Assembly: GCA_014281115.1 (NCBI GenBank)
Contig: JACONQ010000007.1
Location: 1,302,001-1,366,000 of the forward strand
Source of the DNA: Laburnicola sp. R22_1
Taxonomy: Eukaryota > Ascomycota > Dothideomycetes > Pleosporales > Didymosphaeriaceae
Reading direction: 5' to 3'
Length of the DNA stretch: 64,000 nucleotides
In this document: one piece after another, positions 27,582-38,251 of the stretch
Position numbering within the stretch: position 1 is the stretch's first letter
Layout of the letters: each line of letters begins with the position of its first letter
Position numbers and translations under genes: made by a program
The notes under the pieces: generated by a model
What the model saw: only the letters and a program-made list of their open reading frames with translations
Database searches by the model: none
What the model was told of the DNA's origin: nothing

Positions 27582-29503
27582 TAGTGGGGTAATATAAAAA
27601 AACTAATAATTTTTTATACCCTTTTTAAAATGTAATAACTTACCTATTTAGTAATAGAAAAATTATAGGATTATTTTATTGAATATAGAAGGTTAGTAAG
27701 TTTAATAAGGTATACTTACGTAATACTAACTAATTAGCGTAAAAGAGACTTTTAGCCTTAAAAATAAGGATTTTTAAAAGCTACAATTAAAATATAAAAA
27801 CCTTTTTACTAGCGTATAAAATCTATTTAAAGTTAAATATAGTCTAGTTATTAAGAAAATCTATTTATATATAAATTTCTAGTATATGTTATATTCTAAA
27901 ATTATTTTAATATTAAATTATTTACTTTTTCTATTTTTAGCTATAGTAATTATATTTAATAATATAATTAACTATAAATAGTATTTCCTAATAGCTAGAA
28001 GGCTAATAACCTATATAAAGATAGAAAAATTATAATAGTAAAGTTATTTTTAATATATTATTTAAACTTTAATTTTCTATCTAGTCTAAGACCCTATAAC
28101 TTTTCTATTACATAATCCTATAATCTATAGTTTTAATATAAGGTTGTGTACTAGGTAACCTAGCTATCTAAAAATCTCTAGCTTAATAGCTATAGTTTTT
28201 AAAAATTAGTATTTCTTTAGTGTTTTAAGTATACTTTTAATAGGAAAAAATAAAAACCTTAGATAAAAAAGTATTTAGAGAGATAACCTATACTAAAAAT
28301 TTAACATAATACTTTACTAAGCTATAATATTTATATATTTTTTATTTGTTTTTATTAGGCTATTCTTACTAAGAGGAATATTAGCCAGTCATAGTAATTG
28401 TATATTGTATACACTTAGTTATTAATTATATAATATTAGTTTAGTGCACTATATCTATATATATATTAGTAACTACTTTATACTTATATACTATAAGTAT
28501 ATATAACGCGTTACTATAGGCAGAACTATTAACTATTAGCTTAATAGATTTAAATACTTCTTAGCAATGCTACTTACTTATTACATCCTTTACCCTACTA
28601 TTCCCACTATGTTAAATTTGTATACGCTTAAGGAGTTAACGCGCTCTACCCTTACACCTACTAGGGTAGCTAAGCTAAAAAGTGTATATATTAATAAAGT
28701 AGTAATACTATAATATACTAAAATACTAAAAGGCATATTTAAAGAAATAGGTATATAGCACCTAAGAGGCCTACTAGATCTATACTAGGTATAGACAGAT
28801 CTTTAAATTATTTAACTTAAGGAGCTTAGCCTATATTTACTATATAAGTAGTTACCTAGTAATATAATATATATAACTAAGCTCTATAACCTCTACCTAC
28901 TAAAGAAGGACTTTAGAGCTAACTATAATCTTACTATATATTACTATATATAGTTAACTTTTATTAAAGAGAATAATAATAAGAGGTATATATACTAGTA
29001 TCTTTATCTTATTACTACTTATAATACTATATAGATGTGCTAGTAATAATAATAAAATAATACAAACTAAGTCCTTTAAAAAAATAAGTAATAAAAGGAA
29101 TAAAAGAAGCGTGTGTATAGCGACGCAACGCAACGAAAAGTAATCTAAGGGTAATTACTACTATTATCTACAATAAGATATAAATAATAAACTATTATAT
29201 TACTGCATAATATCTATAATTAAATTTTCTATTAAAGTATAATATTTATATATATAAAGATTAATTTTTTTATATGTCTAAATAAAGTTATAGGAGTTTT
29301 AAAATAGAGATTTTAAAATCTCTATATTTAGGTTCCTCTATATACCTAGTTTATAATTACTAAGTAAAATTTTTATAGATTACCTAATACTAATATACTT
29401 TCTCTATAATATATAAAGAATCGAAATTTTAATAATTAGTTAAATAAACAGTTATAAGCTTTAAAAAGAGTTAAAAAAATTAGGTTTTTGTGTTACCCCA
29501 CTG
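27582..29503. mobile_element. TIR-bounded DNA transposon relic, TA target duplication
   Basis: The left end tagtggggtaatat and the inverse complement of the right end, cagtggggtaacac, open inverted repeats of about 40-48 bp. TA at 27580-27581 and 29504-29505 flanks them. TA targets and CAGTGGGG ends fit the Tc1/mariner/pogo superfamily. The inside is extremely AT-rich, includes the right arm of the long inverted repeat, and has no recognisable transposase. Confidence 0.6.
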
Positions 29504-30280
29504 TACTATTAAGGAAAGGTAAGATAGCTTTACTAGTAAGGCACGCCTTTCTCTTTAAATATTACATCTTAAATATATTAGAAATATGTTCTAAATATAT
29601 TCTAAATATATTTAAGCGCTTATTAATAACGCCTAGTCTAGTACCTATTCTTTAGTAGAGTATATACTACCTGCTAGCTGCGCTATACTTATAATATACG
29701 TAACTCCCTCTTTATATATTTTTGGATATATTAGTAATAGAAAAGTATAAATTATCTCTTATATATATAATATAGAACTTAGCTTTTTATTAAAGCTTTT
29801 TAGTATAAAAGGTGCAAGCATCTATATAAATATATTATAAATATATTTAGACTATATTTATGTAGTAGATATATATTAGCTAGCTGCTTAACCGTATTAT
29901 TAGGTTCTAGGTTATAACCTAAGTTAATATATAGGTCTACACCTAGATCCTATATTAGATTATAGGGCGTATCTAATAGTTTAGGTTATAGTATTAGATT
30001 ATATATAGGGTCTATTTTTAAATAGGTTTAGAATAATATAATAAAATATTTAGAATAAGTTTAAAAGAGAGAGAGTTAACCTAAGCTAATACTAAAAAAA
30101 TTTCACTACCTATTTTAGTAAGGTGGGCTGAGTTATTATAGGGCAGTATTGGGCGACGCTAAAAGCACTATCGGGTGAGCTGCCTCCTGAGCTATGCAAG
30201 GTGGAGGGGGGGGGGCGCCCAAGACGCGGGGCAATCGCAACCCAAGCCCTTAGGCTGCTTCACCAAACTACAAGTGTGGA
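29504..30280. other. Transition from AT-rich DNA to the gene island
   Basis: AT-rich, stop-filled sequence up to about 30115, then a sharp change to balanced composition with a G9 run near 30208 and GC-rich sequence. No gene recognised. A small open frame from 30287 (80 codons) is not supported by composition or similarity. Confidence 0.5.
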
Positions 30281-30490
30281 TTCGACGTGATTTTTTTTCC
30301 AGGTTCCGCGAAAGGGCAGGCAGTTATGAATTTAAAAACTGTTGAAGTCTATATTCTCATTCCCTTCCATTCAATTTCCTTTACAAAAGCAGGGGAGCTG
30401 TGTGAGACCAGCGGAAGCATTTGGGCCGAGGGGCTGTTGGCTGTTGTTTCTATCCCAGACAAACACTACGAGACCAATACAAACAGCAAG

Positions 30491-30592
30491 CAGATGAGTG
30501 AAGCAGTAACCAGATGGGTGAAGCAGTAACCAGATAGGTGAAGCAGTAACCAGATGGGTGAAAGCAGCGAGCAGACAGGTGAAAGCAGCATA
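30491..30592. repeat. 20-bp minisatellite upstream of the 30.7-kb gene
   Basis: cagatgggtgaagcagtaac repeated three times in tandem (30491, 30511, 30531) and followed by two degenerate units (30551 and 30572). It lies just upstream of the TATA box of the next gene and could affect its promoter. Confidence 0.9.
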
Positions 30593-30604
30593 GATACCTA
30601 GGAC

Positions 30605-30612
30605 TATAAATA
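30605..30612 (+). promoter_or_regulatory. TATA box of the 30.7-kb gene
   Basis: TATAAATA, 101 bp before the ATG at 30713. It is followed by a C/T-rich stretch and a CCAAT motif (aaccaatcaa near 30634), as usual around fungal transcription starts. Confidence 0.6.
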
Positions 30613-30712
30613 GAGCCCTTACTCCACAGCACCAAACCAATCAACCCATTTCCCCAGAACTGTCTCATCGTCCGCTCACCAATCGTCTACCCAAAGACCC
30701 GCCCACACCATC

Positions 30713-31300
30713 ATGGACACCGACCCCCTCGCCAGCATCTTTCCCCGCAGCAACGCCCGTTTCAACGACATAGAGTGGCCTCCCTGGGACGACGCAGTAT
30801 ACAACTCAGCCATCAAAGCACGCCAGGACGGCCACCAACTCGCCTGCCTCGCCGGCATCAAGTACGCAACCGACTGCCTCACCTTCCGACTCCCCGCCGG
30901 GGTTTCCGTTCGCCTCCACACCGAAACCCGCAACTTCCTCATCCACTGGACCGCCCGGTTTGTCGCGTACCCAGCCGAGTATATGAAGAGGGTGGAGGGC
31001 GATCAGACGCTTTTGGCGAGTTTTAGGTCGGGTGCGTTGTACGTTATTGAGAAACTGCGCGAGGCAGAGCTCCCGGTGGATGTGAGGAAGGATGGGTTAC
31101 TAGAGGTGGTGGATGCGTTTGAGGTGGATGTTCAGCGGCAGTTTGTGAGCATCGTGGATAGGGCGCTGACTCTTGTTCAAGAGCCGAGTCTCGAAGCGGT
31201 TCTTGAAGAGCTGGCTAAGCGGCGGATGCAAGATGGCATAGGCGGAGAAGAGCAGCAAGACAACGAGACTAGGGGTGATGAGGAGGAGCGGAGTAGCTAA
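30713..31300 (+). CDS. Unknown protein, 195 aa
   Basis: An intronless open frame with balanced composition and C-biased third positions in its first half, bounded upstream by a TATA box and a minisatellite. The protein starts MDTDPLASIFPRSN. It appears soluble, without signal peptide or membrane segment. The middle is predicted to be helical (LASFRSGALYVIEKLREAEL and DAFEVDVQRQFVSIVDRAL) and the end is acidic and polar (GGEEQQDNETRGDEEERSS). I do not recognise a family. The ATG is preceded by accatc, a fair start context. C-rich codon use to about 30960 and G-rich afterwards is odd but does not break the frame. Confidence 0.75.
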   Translation: MDTDPLASIFPRSNARFNDIEWPPWDDAVYNSAIKARQDGHQLACLAGIKYATDCLTFRLPAGVSVRLHTETRNFLIHWTARFVAYPAEYMKRVEGDQTLLASFRSGALYVIEKLREAELPVDVRKDGLLEVVDAFEVDVQRQFVSIVDRALTLVQEPSLEAVLEELAKRRMQDGIGGEEQQDNETRGDEEERSS

Positions 31301-31485
31301 GACGTGTATATGTGCGAGGAAGATGGTGTGGACATGGCTGAAGAGGCTATCTAGTATTGAAAGACCAACCGAGTTGACTTCAATTATGTTCGGCTTGGTC
31401 AACGAAATTACGCACTGAGATCTGCTCCAGTGTCGACGACTCTACATAATCATTCCGCATTCTTCATGCTGATCTGTCCACTCTT

Positions 31486-31773
31486 CTATAATGGGATGGA
31501 GAGTCCAAATGAAACTCCAGTCTTACGAATCCCGCCCTTGACCCTCTCTCCATTATCCACTGTTTTGGCGACACTCTTCACACCCATATCGTCTTCTGTC
31601 ACGGCGCTTACTATCCTTTCCTGGGAGCTCGACACCAGCGACGACGTAGTTGCTCCAGGTTTTGTGTTACCTATCGAGTAAAGCGCGCGCCGTCGATTAA
31701 CTATGGGGACAGGATGGTAACAAGTACCATCCCACCCATCAAGGCCATTTCTAGGACTCCTATGCGCGGTCTG
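31486..31773 (-). pseudogene. Possible 3' exon or gene relic, unknown
   Basis: A minus-strand open stretch of 95 codons between two stops, ending GERVKGGIRKTGVSFGLSIPL. Composition is gene-like, but it has no good start codon. It could be the last exon of a lost gene, or chance. No family recognised. The rest of 31301-31976 shows nothing else. Confidence 0.25.
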
Positions 31774-31976
31774 TCACTGGCATGGGGTAGTGACAACCGT
31801 GATATGTTGTTGCCGTGTTCTGACTGGCCAGGTATTAATAGCCGCGAAGCATTAAAGCATTAAACTAGCTACGCAGTACTTTGATGCAACTTCAATCCTA
31901 TGTGACAGAAATCAGACCAGTAGCGAAAAGCTTATATAACTGTAGAGGCGTCCTCGTATTCATACAACACGGTGGG

Positions 31977-33407
31977 TTATAGAGTGATGGAGACCATCAT
32001 GCAGAGAGCAATGAGAATACTATAAGACGCGACAAGTGAAACCGCAGCACTGTCATTCTCAGCCGTTTGCCCACTCCCAGTCGCAGATGGTGCTTCCGCC
32101 GATGGGCTTCCAGAGTTTGACGCGGGTGCCTTCGCCTCCGGCACCAAAAGTGCCTGCACGACAGCCAGCGCACTGAACGTTTCGCCCAAACCATTCTCAC
32201 CGACCGTGACCGAATCCCCTCCTCCAGTCCATTTCAACGCGCATGCCAATTCTGTCTTTTCACCAGTGCAACTTTGTGCTGCGCCTTGTGCAGAAGCTTG
32301 GAGGATGGGCGTGAGCGAGCTAGATACGAAGGGGGCGGATTGGGCGGCACGAGCGAAAGAGCGAGCTGCAATCCTTTTGAAAGCTCTTTGATCTACGTTG
32401 CATTTCTGAGCTCTCTCACAGGCAACCTCGGAGAGAGCAGAGTCGTCTTCATGGAAGATGCTCGAAGCGTTAACGAAACCGGCAACGGCCTTTTTCCATC
32501 TGTCTTCTCCGTTTGTCTGCGTACATCAGACGTTATCGCAATGAGTGGACAAGCAATAATATACTACCAAATTATACATAACGGCAGCGCCTTCCGTGAA
32601 TATACCCAGGTTGCTTGACCACTCTATGGCATTGACATCAGAGCAGTTCTCGGTGGGACTGCTCCCAGAGAACACGTGGAACTCTTCTGACATTAAGCCT
32701 GCATCTTGCGTCCAATTGAAGGCCTTCTCTGCCCACTCCGAATAGGTGCTGTTGCCGGTGAACTTTGCAAGCCGGGCGGCAAGCAGAAAGAAGTGACCAT
32801 TCGACGCACTGTCCTTCCAGTCGTAGCCTTTGTTGAATTCGTAGACTTGCCATCTCAAGCCCCCGGAGCAGGTTTCGGCGTCCCAGCGCAGGACTTGCTG
32901 ATCGAAAACGTTGATGGCGAAGTCCACCCACGAACGGTTTCCTAGTTTAGACGCCGAGAATTCATTCTCGGCAGCCGCCATTGCCGCAATACCTCAAAAG
33001 CTCTGGTCTTCATTTCCCATGGTTGCAGTCTCATTGATGGGCATGAAATCGTTGGTCTCGCTGGCCTGATGTAATACACCCTCTGCAACGAGATCGTCGA
33101 ATTGAGCGTCGCCAGTCAAATACGACTAATCGATGAGACTGCCTAGTACGGCTCCAGCTTCCCACCAGTAGTATGGGTCGAGAAAGAGTCCAGGAATCTT
33201 TTGTGCTTTGAGGTCATCGTTGTATTTGGCGACGATGCCGCTCGCAAGTGTTTTCGCAGCGCTCTTGATTGAATCTAAACCAGATTAGATCGCACCACTT
33301 TCCCCTGAAGAGCACTAACCTTGGTCCCCCACATCGAGCTTCAGTGCCGCACTTGAGCTAGAAAAGAAAAACGTAGCGAGCGTCAGGGTGAAGAGAGAGA
33401 CTAACAT
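31977..33407 (-). pseudogene. GH76 mannan endo-1,6-alpha-mannosidase (DCW1/DFG5-like), inactivated
   Basis: Exons on the minus strand: 33407-33320, 33274-32568 and 32516-31977, with introns of 45 bp (gttagt..tttag) and 51 bp (gtagta..gcag) that keep the frame; 444 codons, a normal length for the family. The start at 33407 gives a signal peptide (MLVSLFTLTLATFFFSSSSA). GH76 features: FLDPYYWWEAGAVLG, the acidic pair region GNEDQSF (many relatives have two Asp), LRWQVYEFNKGYDWKDS, and a Ser/Ala-rich C-terminus with hydrophobic tail, as for a GPI anchor. The family transfers GPI proteins to the cell wall. Two codons are stops: TAG at 33126-33128 and TGA at 32994-32996, where relatives have an aromatic residue, usually Trp in the second. 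Both fit single G-to-A changes. Confidence 0.85.
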
Positions 33408-33782
33408 TGCGAAACGACTGACATATTTTTCGGCTTCCAGAGTACAGTATTGGTGGTTTTCTGAAAGAAGACTTCGCGCACTCTCGGTACACGGTATAAC
33501 GCTGTTATGGAAAGCTGTAGGGGTGCTAGAAAAACGCTTTGAAACAAGGTAAAGCAGTGAGACAGGTTTGGTGGCCGTTCGGCGACTGTTCGTGAGCACG
33601 TGCAAATCGGCCCCTCATGCCGATGATGAGGTAGTCGAATACGGTGTACCATGGTCCACGGGTACCAAAGTTGACGACAATAGCAAGTCGGGGTGTTGTT
33701 GTCGTGAGTTGTCGTCTCGAAAGCTGGGGGGAGAAACGTCGGTGAAACTTTGACGCGCTCCGGTCCCGGGGCTTGGCGCTCG

Positions 33783-33794
33783 CACGTGACGTCA
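33783..33794. promoter_or_regulatory. Overlapping E-box and CRE-like site
   Basis: CACGTG (33783-33788) overlaps the palindrome TGACGTCA (33787-33794), and a further ACGTCA half-site follows at about 33799. Such sites bind bZIP and bHLH factors in fungi. It lies about 380 bp upstream of the mannosidase start. Regulatory use is inferred. No gene is seen in the rest of 33408-34095. Confidence 0.4.
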
Positions 33795-34095
33795 GGTAAC
33801 GTCACATTACGTGGGCGCTGGTAACGCAATGAAAAAACGCAGTAATTGAACGCAGTGGGCCACTCAAAAACCAATGAGTGGAGGCAGTTTATACTCCTGC
33901 CCAGGAGGGGTATTGGTGGTTTTAAACTTTTAATTGTGTCTTGCAAGCTTGACATAGGCATAGCCACAGCGCACGGTCCGGCTTATTAGGCAGCCATGTC
34001 TGTCGTCCCAGCCAATAATATCTCCAGTGAGGAAGTTTGAAACCAAGGTCATCGAGCTGGGGGCGGCTTGAGAAATGCCCAGTGCCTCGTTCCTG

Positions 34096-35358
34096 TTAGT
34101 CCGTCGCATGGTCCGAGCCGTGTTCTCGAATCTTGGCCATCAATGCCTCTGCTATCTCCTGAGCGAATCCCTCGTCGTTAACGTCTCGGGCGTCTTCCTT
34201 GACTTGTATGCCGCTGCCATAAAGACGTTCTTTGACTGCCTTGAATAAAGCTTCATCTGCCCTCGTATCCGCAAATGGTCCTCCGGGCGTGGAAATCATG
34301 CTGATGCCCCCCCGAGGTAACCATACTTCAATCATGCTCGGTCTTTGGGCGTGCTGCCGTAACTGGGTACCAATGAAAAGTCCAACTTCTCTTGCTTCTG
34401 CTTCTGATGTCCTCATTAAGGTCACAACGGGGTTGTGTTCGTACAGCTTGCGTGACTTGTAGCGTTCTGGCACAGTGTTGCTCGGTCCAAAGTTGGTCAT
34501 ATCTGTTGCCCCGACAGACACAATATCTGGTATGCCTGCTTGGGCAGCAGCTTCGAGACGGGTCTCTCCGGCACTCATTACACCGCCCGTAACTAAGTCA
34601 CATACTTCCGTGGTGGTGAGATCCAACACGGCATCAAGCCCGCCTTGGCGGACCAATCGTTCCATAGCCCTGCCCCCATGGCCAGTTGCGTGGAACACGT
34701 ATGTTTCGACATCATAATTCGATTCGAGGTGTGCGCGTATTGTATCCACAGCTGGGGTTGTGACGCCGAACATGGTAATGCCAACTCTCTTCTTGGGAGA
34801 AACGGAGGACGATGTATTTCGCGCGACAAATGAACGAGCCATTCCTGCGATAGCTGCACCGGCATTGTTGAGCACATTGCGCAAGACCTGGTTCAGTCCC
34901 GCCACGTCCACAACGGAATACATCAGCGTGATATCCGTCTCTTCCACGATGGGTCCAGTATCGCCACTTGCAACCGTCGACACGATCATCTTCGGGACGC
35001 CAATCGGGAGCGCGTTCCTCATCACAGCTGCAGCGAGAGACGTTCCCCCTGAGCCTCCAGCAGAGATGGCACCGTGAACAGAGCCGCCCTCAAAGAGCTG
35101 CTTCACTGCTTCCGTAGCGTAGCCTGCCATCGTCTTGATAACCTCGCCGCGGGGCAGCTCTTCGACCTTCTCGCCTCTCCCATATTGTTGTACTAATTCA
35201 TTTTGCGTAATGTCGATAGCCTTATGGTGGGTTTCTTGCCGTCCGACATCAATGAGGATAACCTTCACGTCCGGGTCTGCGTGTTGAATTGCCTCTCGAA
35301 GGAAGAGCAGCTCGTCTAGTTTCGTGTCGCAAGTCCCCAACAGAGCTACAGCCGCCAT
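34096..35358 (-). CDS. UPF0261 protein, Tm-1 N-terminal-like
   Basis: An intact 420-aa frame without introns, of normal family length. It opens MAAVALLGTCDTKLDELLFL and has the Gly-rich nucleotide-binding-like segment GAISAGGSGGTS (about residues 95-106), the signature VPKMIVSTVASGDTGP (about 122-137), and a second domain with FGVTTPAVD, FHATGHGGRAMERL and LPRGGISMISTPGGPF. UPF0261 is the N-terminal ATP-binding-type domain of tomato Tm-1; bacterial and fungal members often stand alone and their reaction is not established. It is divergent from the TIM-barrel gene at 35534, which matches the other half of Tm-1. No targeting signal seen; probably cytosolic. Confidence 0.92.
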   Translation of the reverse strand: MAAVALLGTCDTKLDELLFLREAIQHADPDVKVILIDVGRQETHHKAIDITQNELVQQYGRGEKVEELPRGEVIKTMAGYATEAVKQLFEGGSVHGAISAGGSGGTSLAAAVMRNALPIGVPKMIVSTVASGDTGPIVEETDITLMYSVVDVAGLNQVLRNVLNNAGAAIAGMARSFVARNTSSSVSPKKRVGITMFGVTTPAVDTIRAHLESNYDVETYVFHATGHGGRAMERLVRQGGLDAVLDLTTTEVCDLVTGGVMSAGETRLEAAAQAGIPDIVSVGATDMTNFGPSNTVPERYKSRKLYEHNPVVTLMRTSEAEAREVGLFIGTQLRQHAQRPSMIEVWLPRGGISMISTPGGPFADTRADEALFKAVKERLYGSGIQVKEDARDVNDEGFAQEIAEALMAKIREHGSDHATD

Positions 35359-35533
35359 TCTAACACCCTGCGAGTTATGGCCAGCCCAGATCGCAGAGTG
35401 CGTGGCGAGAATGTCAAGTTGTAGGGTTGCTCAACTGCGGAGGTGTTGGCCCCGCAATGTTGACGTCAGCGTGCTTGCCGCCTTTCGCTTGGGAGCTGGG
35501 AGCTGTCATGAAAGCCATACACCCAACACCATT
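35359..35533. promoter_or_regulatory. Shared divergent promoter, 175 bp
   Basis: The short gap between two divergent genes whose products correspond to the two domains of Tm-1. It must hold both promoters; no clear TATA box is visible. The arrangement suggests joint regulation. Confidence 0.55.
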
Positions 35534-36425
35534 ATGGGACCCCCAAACAACCGCAGAGAGATATTGCAGAGGCTGCGACAGTCCATCTCCGATGGCAATG
35601 TCATTGTGGGTGCAGGTGCCGGCCTCGGCCTCTCGGCCAAATTCATCGAGCAAGGTGGCGGTGACCTAATCATCCTCTACAACAGCGGACGATTCCGCAT
35701 GGCCGGTAGGGGTTCACTGGCCGGGTTGATGCCATATGGCAATGCGAACGAAGTTGTCTTGGAAATGGTTTGATGCGTCCGAGGCTCGGTCGAGATGGGC
35801 AGCTGACGAGTGAACCTAGGCAAACGAAGTTCTCCCTGTTGTGAAGAAGACACCAGTCCTTGCTGGTGTATGTGCGACAGATCCCTTTCGCGATATCGAT
35901 CGCTTCCTGAAGCAGCTAAAGGATCTCGGCTTTGCAGGAATTCAAAACTTTCCAACCGTCGGCCTGATTGACGGCCAGTTCCGCCAGAATCTGGAGGAGA
36001 CGGGCATGGGGTACGACGCCGAGGTTGAACTAGTACAGAAAGCACGAGAATCAGACCTGATCACTACCCCATATGTTTTCAATGTCGAGGAAGCAAAGAA
36101 GATGAGCGAAGCGGGTGCCGACATTATAGTTGCGCATATGGGTCTGACCACTTCTGGGTCGATCGGGGCGACGAGCGGAAAGAGCTTGGATGACTGCGTA
36201 AAGTTGATCCAAGAGATCCGAGACGAAGCGACAAAAGCAAACCCTGATGTCATCGTCCTGTGCCACGGGGGGCCGATTGCCGCGCCGTCGGACGCACAGT
36301 ACGTGATCTCACGGACAAAAGGCGTGCATGGATTTTACGGTGCAAGTTCAATGGAGCGACTACCAGTCGAAGAAGCGATTACGAATATCACCAAGACATT
36401 CAAAAACCTAAAACCTAGCTCCTGA
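35534..36425 (+). CDS. TIM-barrel, PEP-hydrolase-like protein (Tm-1 C-terminal-like)
   Basis: Two exons, 35534-35767 and 35820-36425, joined across a 52-bp intron (gtttga..cctag), give 279 aa. Conserved segments in order: [54 protein letters not shown], then after the intron [39 protein letters not shown] and [13 protein letters not shown]. These define the PEP-hydrolase-like TIM-barrel family that is fused behind UPF0261 in plant Tm-1. The start at 35534 gives the shortest complete N-terminus; the exon 1 frame is also open further upstream. Neighbouring divergent UPF0261 gene suggests the two proteins act as a pair. The substrate is unknown. Confidence 0.9.
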
Positions 36426-37160
36426 GAAACTCGACTGGTTGCTTAGTAACGGACCTTCTCAGTAGTAGGAACGTTCCACCGTAGAAGCTAATCGAAATTT
36501 GTAACTGCTCCTTGAAATTATTGAGTTTCTTGCCTTAGCGTGCGCAGATACGACTATCAGCACACCAGGCACCCACGCTCCCAAATCCTCAATGTACAGT
36601 TCAGCCCCTCCTGTCACTTGGGCCCAGCATCTTATATGTTGGCAGCGCATATCCATGCCCTTTCGCCAGATACTCTCCCTGCACCTCCTCCGGTACCGGA
36701 AACGTGATCAAACCGATCCCGCACCCTCACCTAAAATCTGCACTTGCGCACATCCAGCATACAATTGCGAAGAGCTACCCCCTCGTGGGTATATGGAATC
36801 CGCTGTTAGGGAAACCTGTTAGGGTGCTAAAACAACCATTAAACCAAGGATTCACGCTGTATTAATAATAGTTTCCTTCAGGTTAAAAAGGATGAAAATG
36901 GCGACGATACAGGCCTGCCCGGTATCTCGTGTCCTGTGTAATTATATGTGTTACCATTTGTTAGCCTAGCGATTTCTCGCAGCTGGCTCGCATTCATCTT
37001 ATCACAGCCGCGCGGGCGTATGGCCGCAGCTGCTCAGTCCGCTCCACTTTAAGCCACGACTGGTCGCTGAATCTATTGTGAACTGCGCTCATTCTCGTTC
37101 CTGAATTACTTTTATTCCACGACGGTAACTATCCGACCGGCGAGCCTTTAAAACGCGGAA
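36426..37160. other. Intergenic region, 735 bp, no gene seen
   Basis: Balanced composition and no supported reading frame. It holds the promoter of the gene at 37161 and the 3' end of the TIM-barrel gene. Short open frames here lack any sign of selection. Confidence 0.5.
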
Positions 37161-37775
37161 ATGGCATCGATCAGCAAATTCAGCTCAGCGCTACTGTCAG
37201 TGCCGAACGAAATAACTGTTGCCGCAGCCAATTTCAATATCAAATTTTCATTGATGAAAGTTGATGCGCCTAAAGAATTCCATGGGCTAAGAGATGCCTT
37301 ATCTCGCACACGACGGCGCGAGGCTGAGGAAGGTCTGCCTCATGTCACGGCACGAACACTGTCAGCTCTGTTTGAATCGGCCATTCCACTTATTCCGCGA
37401 CTGACTGAAGCATACGGAAACCGAGTGTCCGAGATATGCCATCAGTTAGAGGGCACTTTGCAGCATAGCCTAAATATCGGGATGTTCTCTGACCAGGCTG
37501 GAGCTGACGGAGCATCTATTTGGGCTGCCGCTACCTCAGGACAAGGCGCCATAGCCATGCATCTCCTTGCATGCATGTTGTCGCGCATCTGGAAACCAGC
37601 TGAAGCCACATCATTATGGGTCGAACTAGTCGAGCGGCGAAAGCAGGAGATTCATGAAACTTACAACGCTACAAATGCCAGTGGGATATCTTCAATCATG
37701 GCAGCCCAGCAACATCTCACCAGAGAGCAGCTGTCATCTTGGGATGCTAGTGCAAGATCGTGGCTGCAGAGCGCA
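37161..37775 (+). pseudogene. 5' part of a large unknown gene, split by insertions
   Basis: The first 205 codons of a gene whose reading frame resumes at 44141. The protein starts [20 protein letters not shown], then [38 protein letters not shown], and [20 protein letters not shown]. It looks mostly helical, with no signal peptide. The open frame runs on to 37871, but after 37775 it leaves the gene: the 12-bp ctgcagagcgca at 37764-37775 recurs at 44129-44140, where gene-like sequence resumes in the same frame. I do not recognise the function; it reads like a long fungal protein of unknown role. Confidence 0.7.
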
Positions 37776-37985
37776 ATTGTTGCAACCGACACAATTTTGT
37801 TGGTAGAAGGGGCCGAATTTTTTTTTTCGGGCGATAGTGACTCACAAGGAGCCAAACTAAAGTTTAACTAAATGTGTATATGCATATTATAACTATACTT
37901 CTATTATATGCAACTCTATATTATACTTTGCTAGTAAGGGGAGCTGTAGCAATATTAAAAGCTGCTTGCACGCTAGCATGTCTCT
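37776..37985. other. Left remnant of an older insertion in the split gene
   Basis: Starts attgttgcaaccgac directly after the duplicated 12-mer and turns AT-rich after 37870. It has no match to the gene. Copia copy 3 inserted into it later. The corresponding right remnant is 43502-44128. Confidence 0.5.
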
Positions 37986-38203
37986 TGTCAGATTAAAGGG
38001 TTTATTAATGAATAAAGTCCATATCTTGATAATGCGTAATGTTGGTTGTTGTTGTTCTTCAGGGTGTCCTCCCTCTAGAGGTCTGCTTGTGCGCTGTTTT
38101 GGTTCTTGGCTAATCCTCCATACTATCCCTATTTGGGTAGGGGCTGTTTCATCTCTCTCCTGCCACTCACAATAGTTGTTCGGATCACCTATCCAATCTA
38201 ACA
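37986..38203 (-). repeat. Left LTR (3' LTR) of copy 3
   Basis: 218 bp, tgtcagatta...atctaaca. The final TG-to-TA change (ctgaca to ctaaca) and two other G/A differences separate it from the right LTR. Confidence 0.95.
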
Positions 38204-38251
38204 CACCCCCTCAGCTCGGCGACCTCGCCTTAAGCTATTCCCTATTCATTC

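Noticed and set aside
27900..28000. Small palindrome in the loop of the long inverted repeat, suggesting that the arms meet in the middle
   Set aside because: Sequences between about 27560 and 28340 do not match in inverse order beyond short AT-rich runs.
30287..30668. Small open frames on both strands near the minisatellite
   Set aside because: They owe their openness to the 20-bp repeat; no motif, no codon bias.
33401..33967. 188-codon minus-strand frame
   Set aside because: Overlaps the mannosidase start and promoter in another frame; no recognisable domain; composition reflects the overlapping sequence.
34232..35077. Plus-strand frames opposite the UPF0261 gene
   Set aside because: Shadows of a clearly coding minus-strand gene.
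36592..36822. 76-codon plus-strand frame
   Set aside because: Intergenic, no similarity or motif recognised, poor start context.
36797..36826. Two TGTTAGGG motifs resembling telomere repeats
   Set aside because: Only two, separated by other sequence, and inside a gene island; not a telomeric array.
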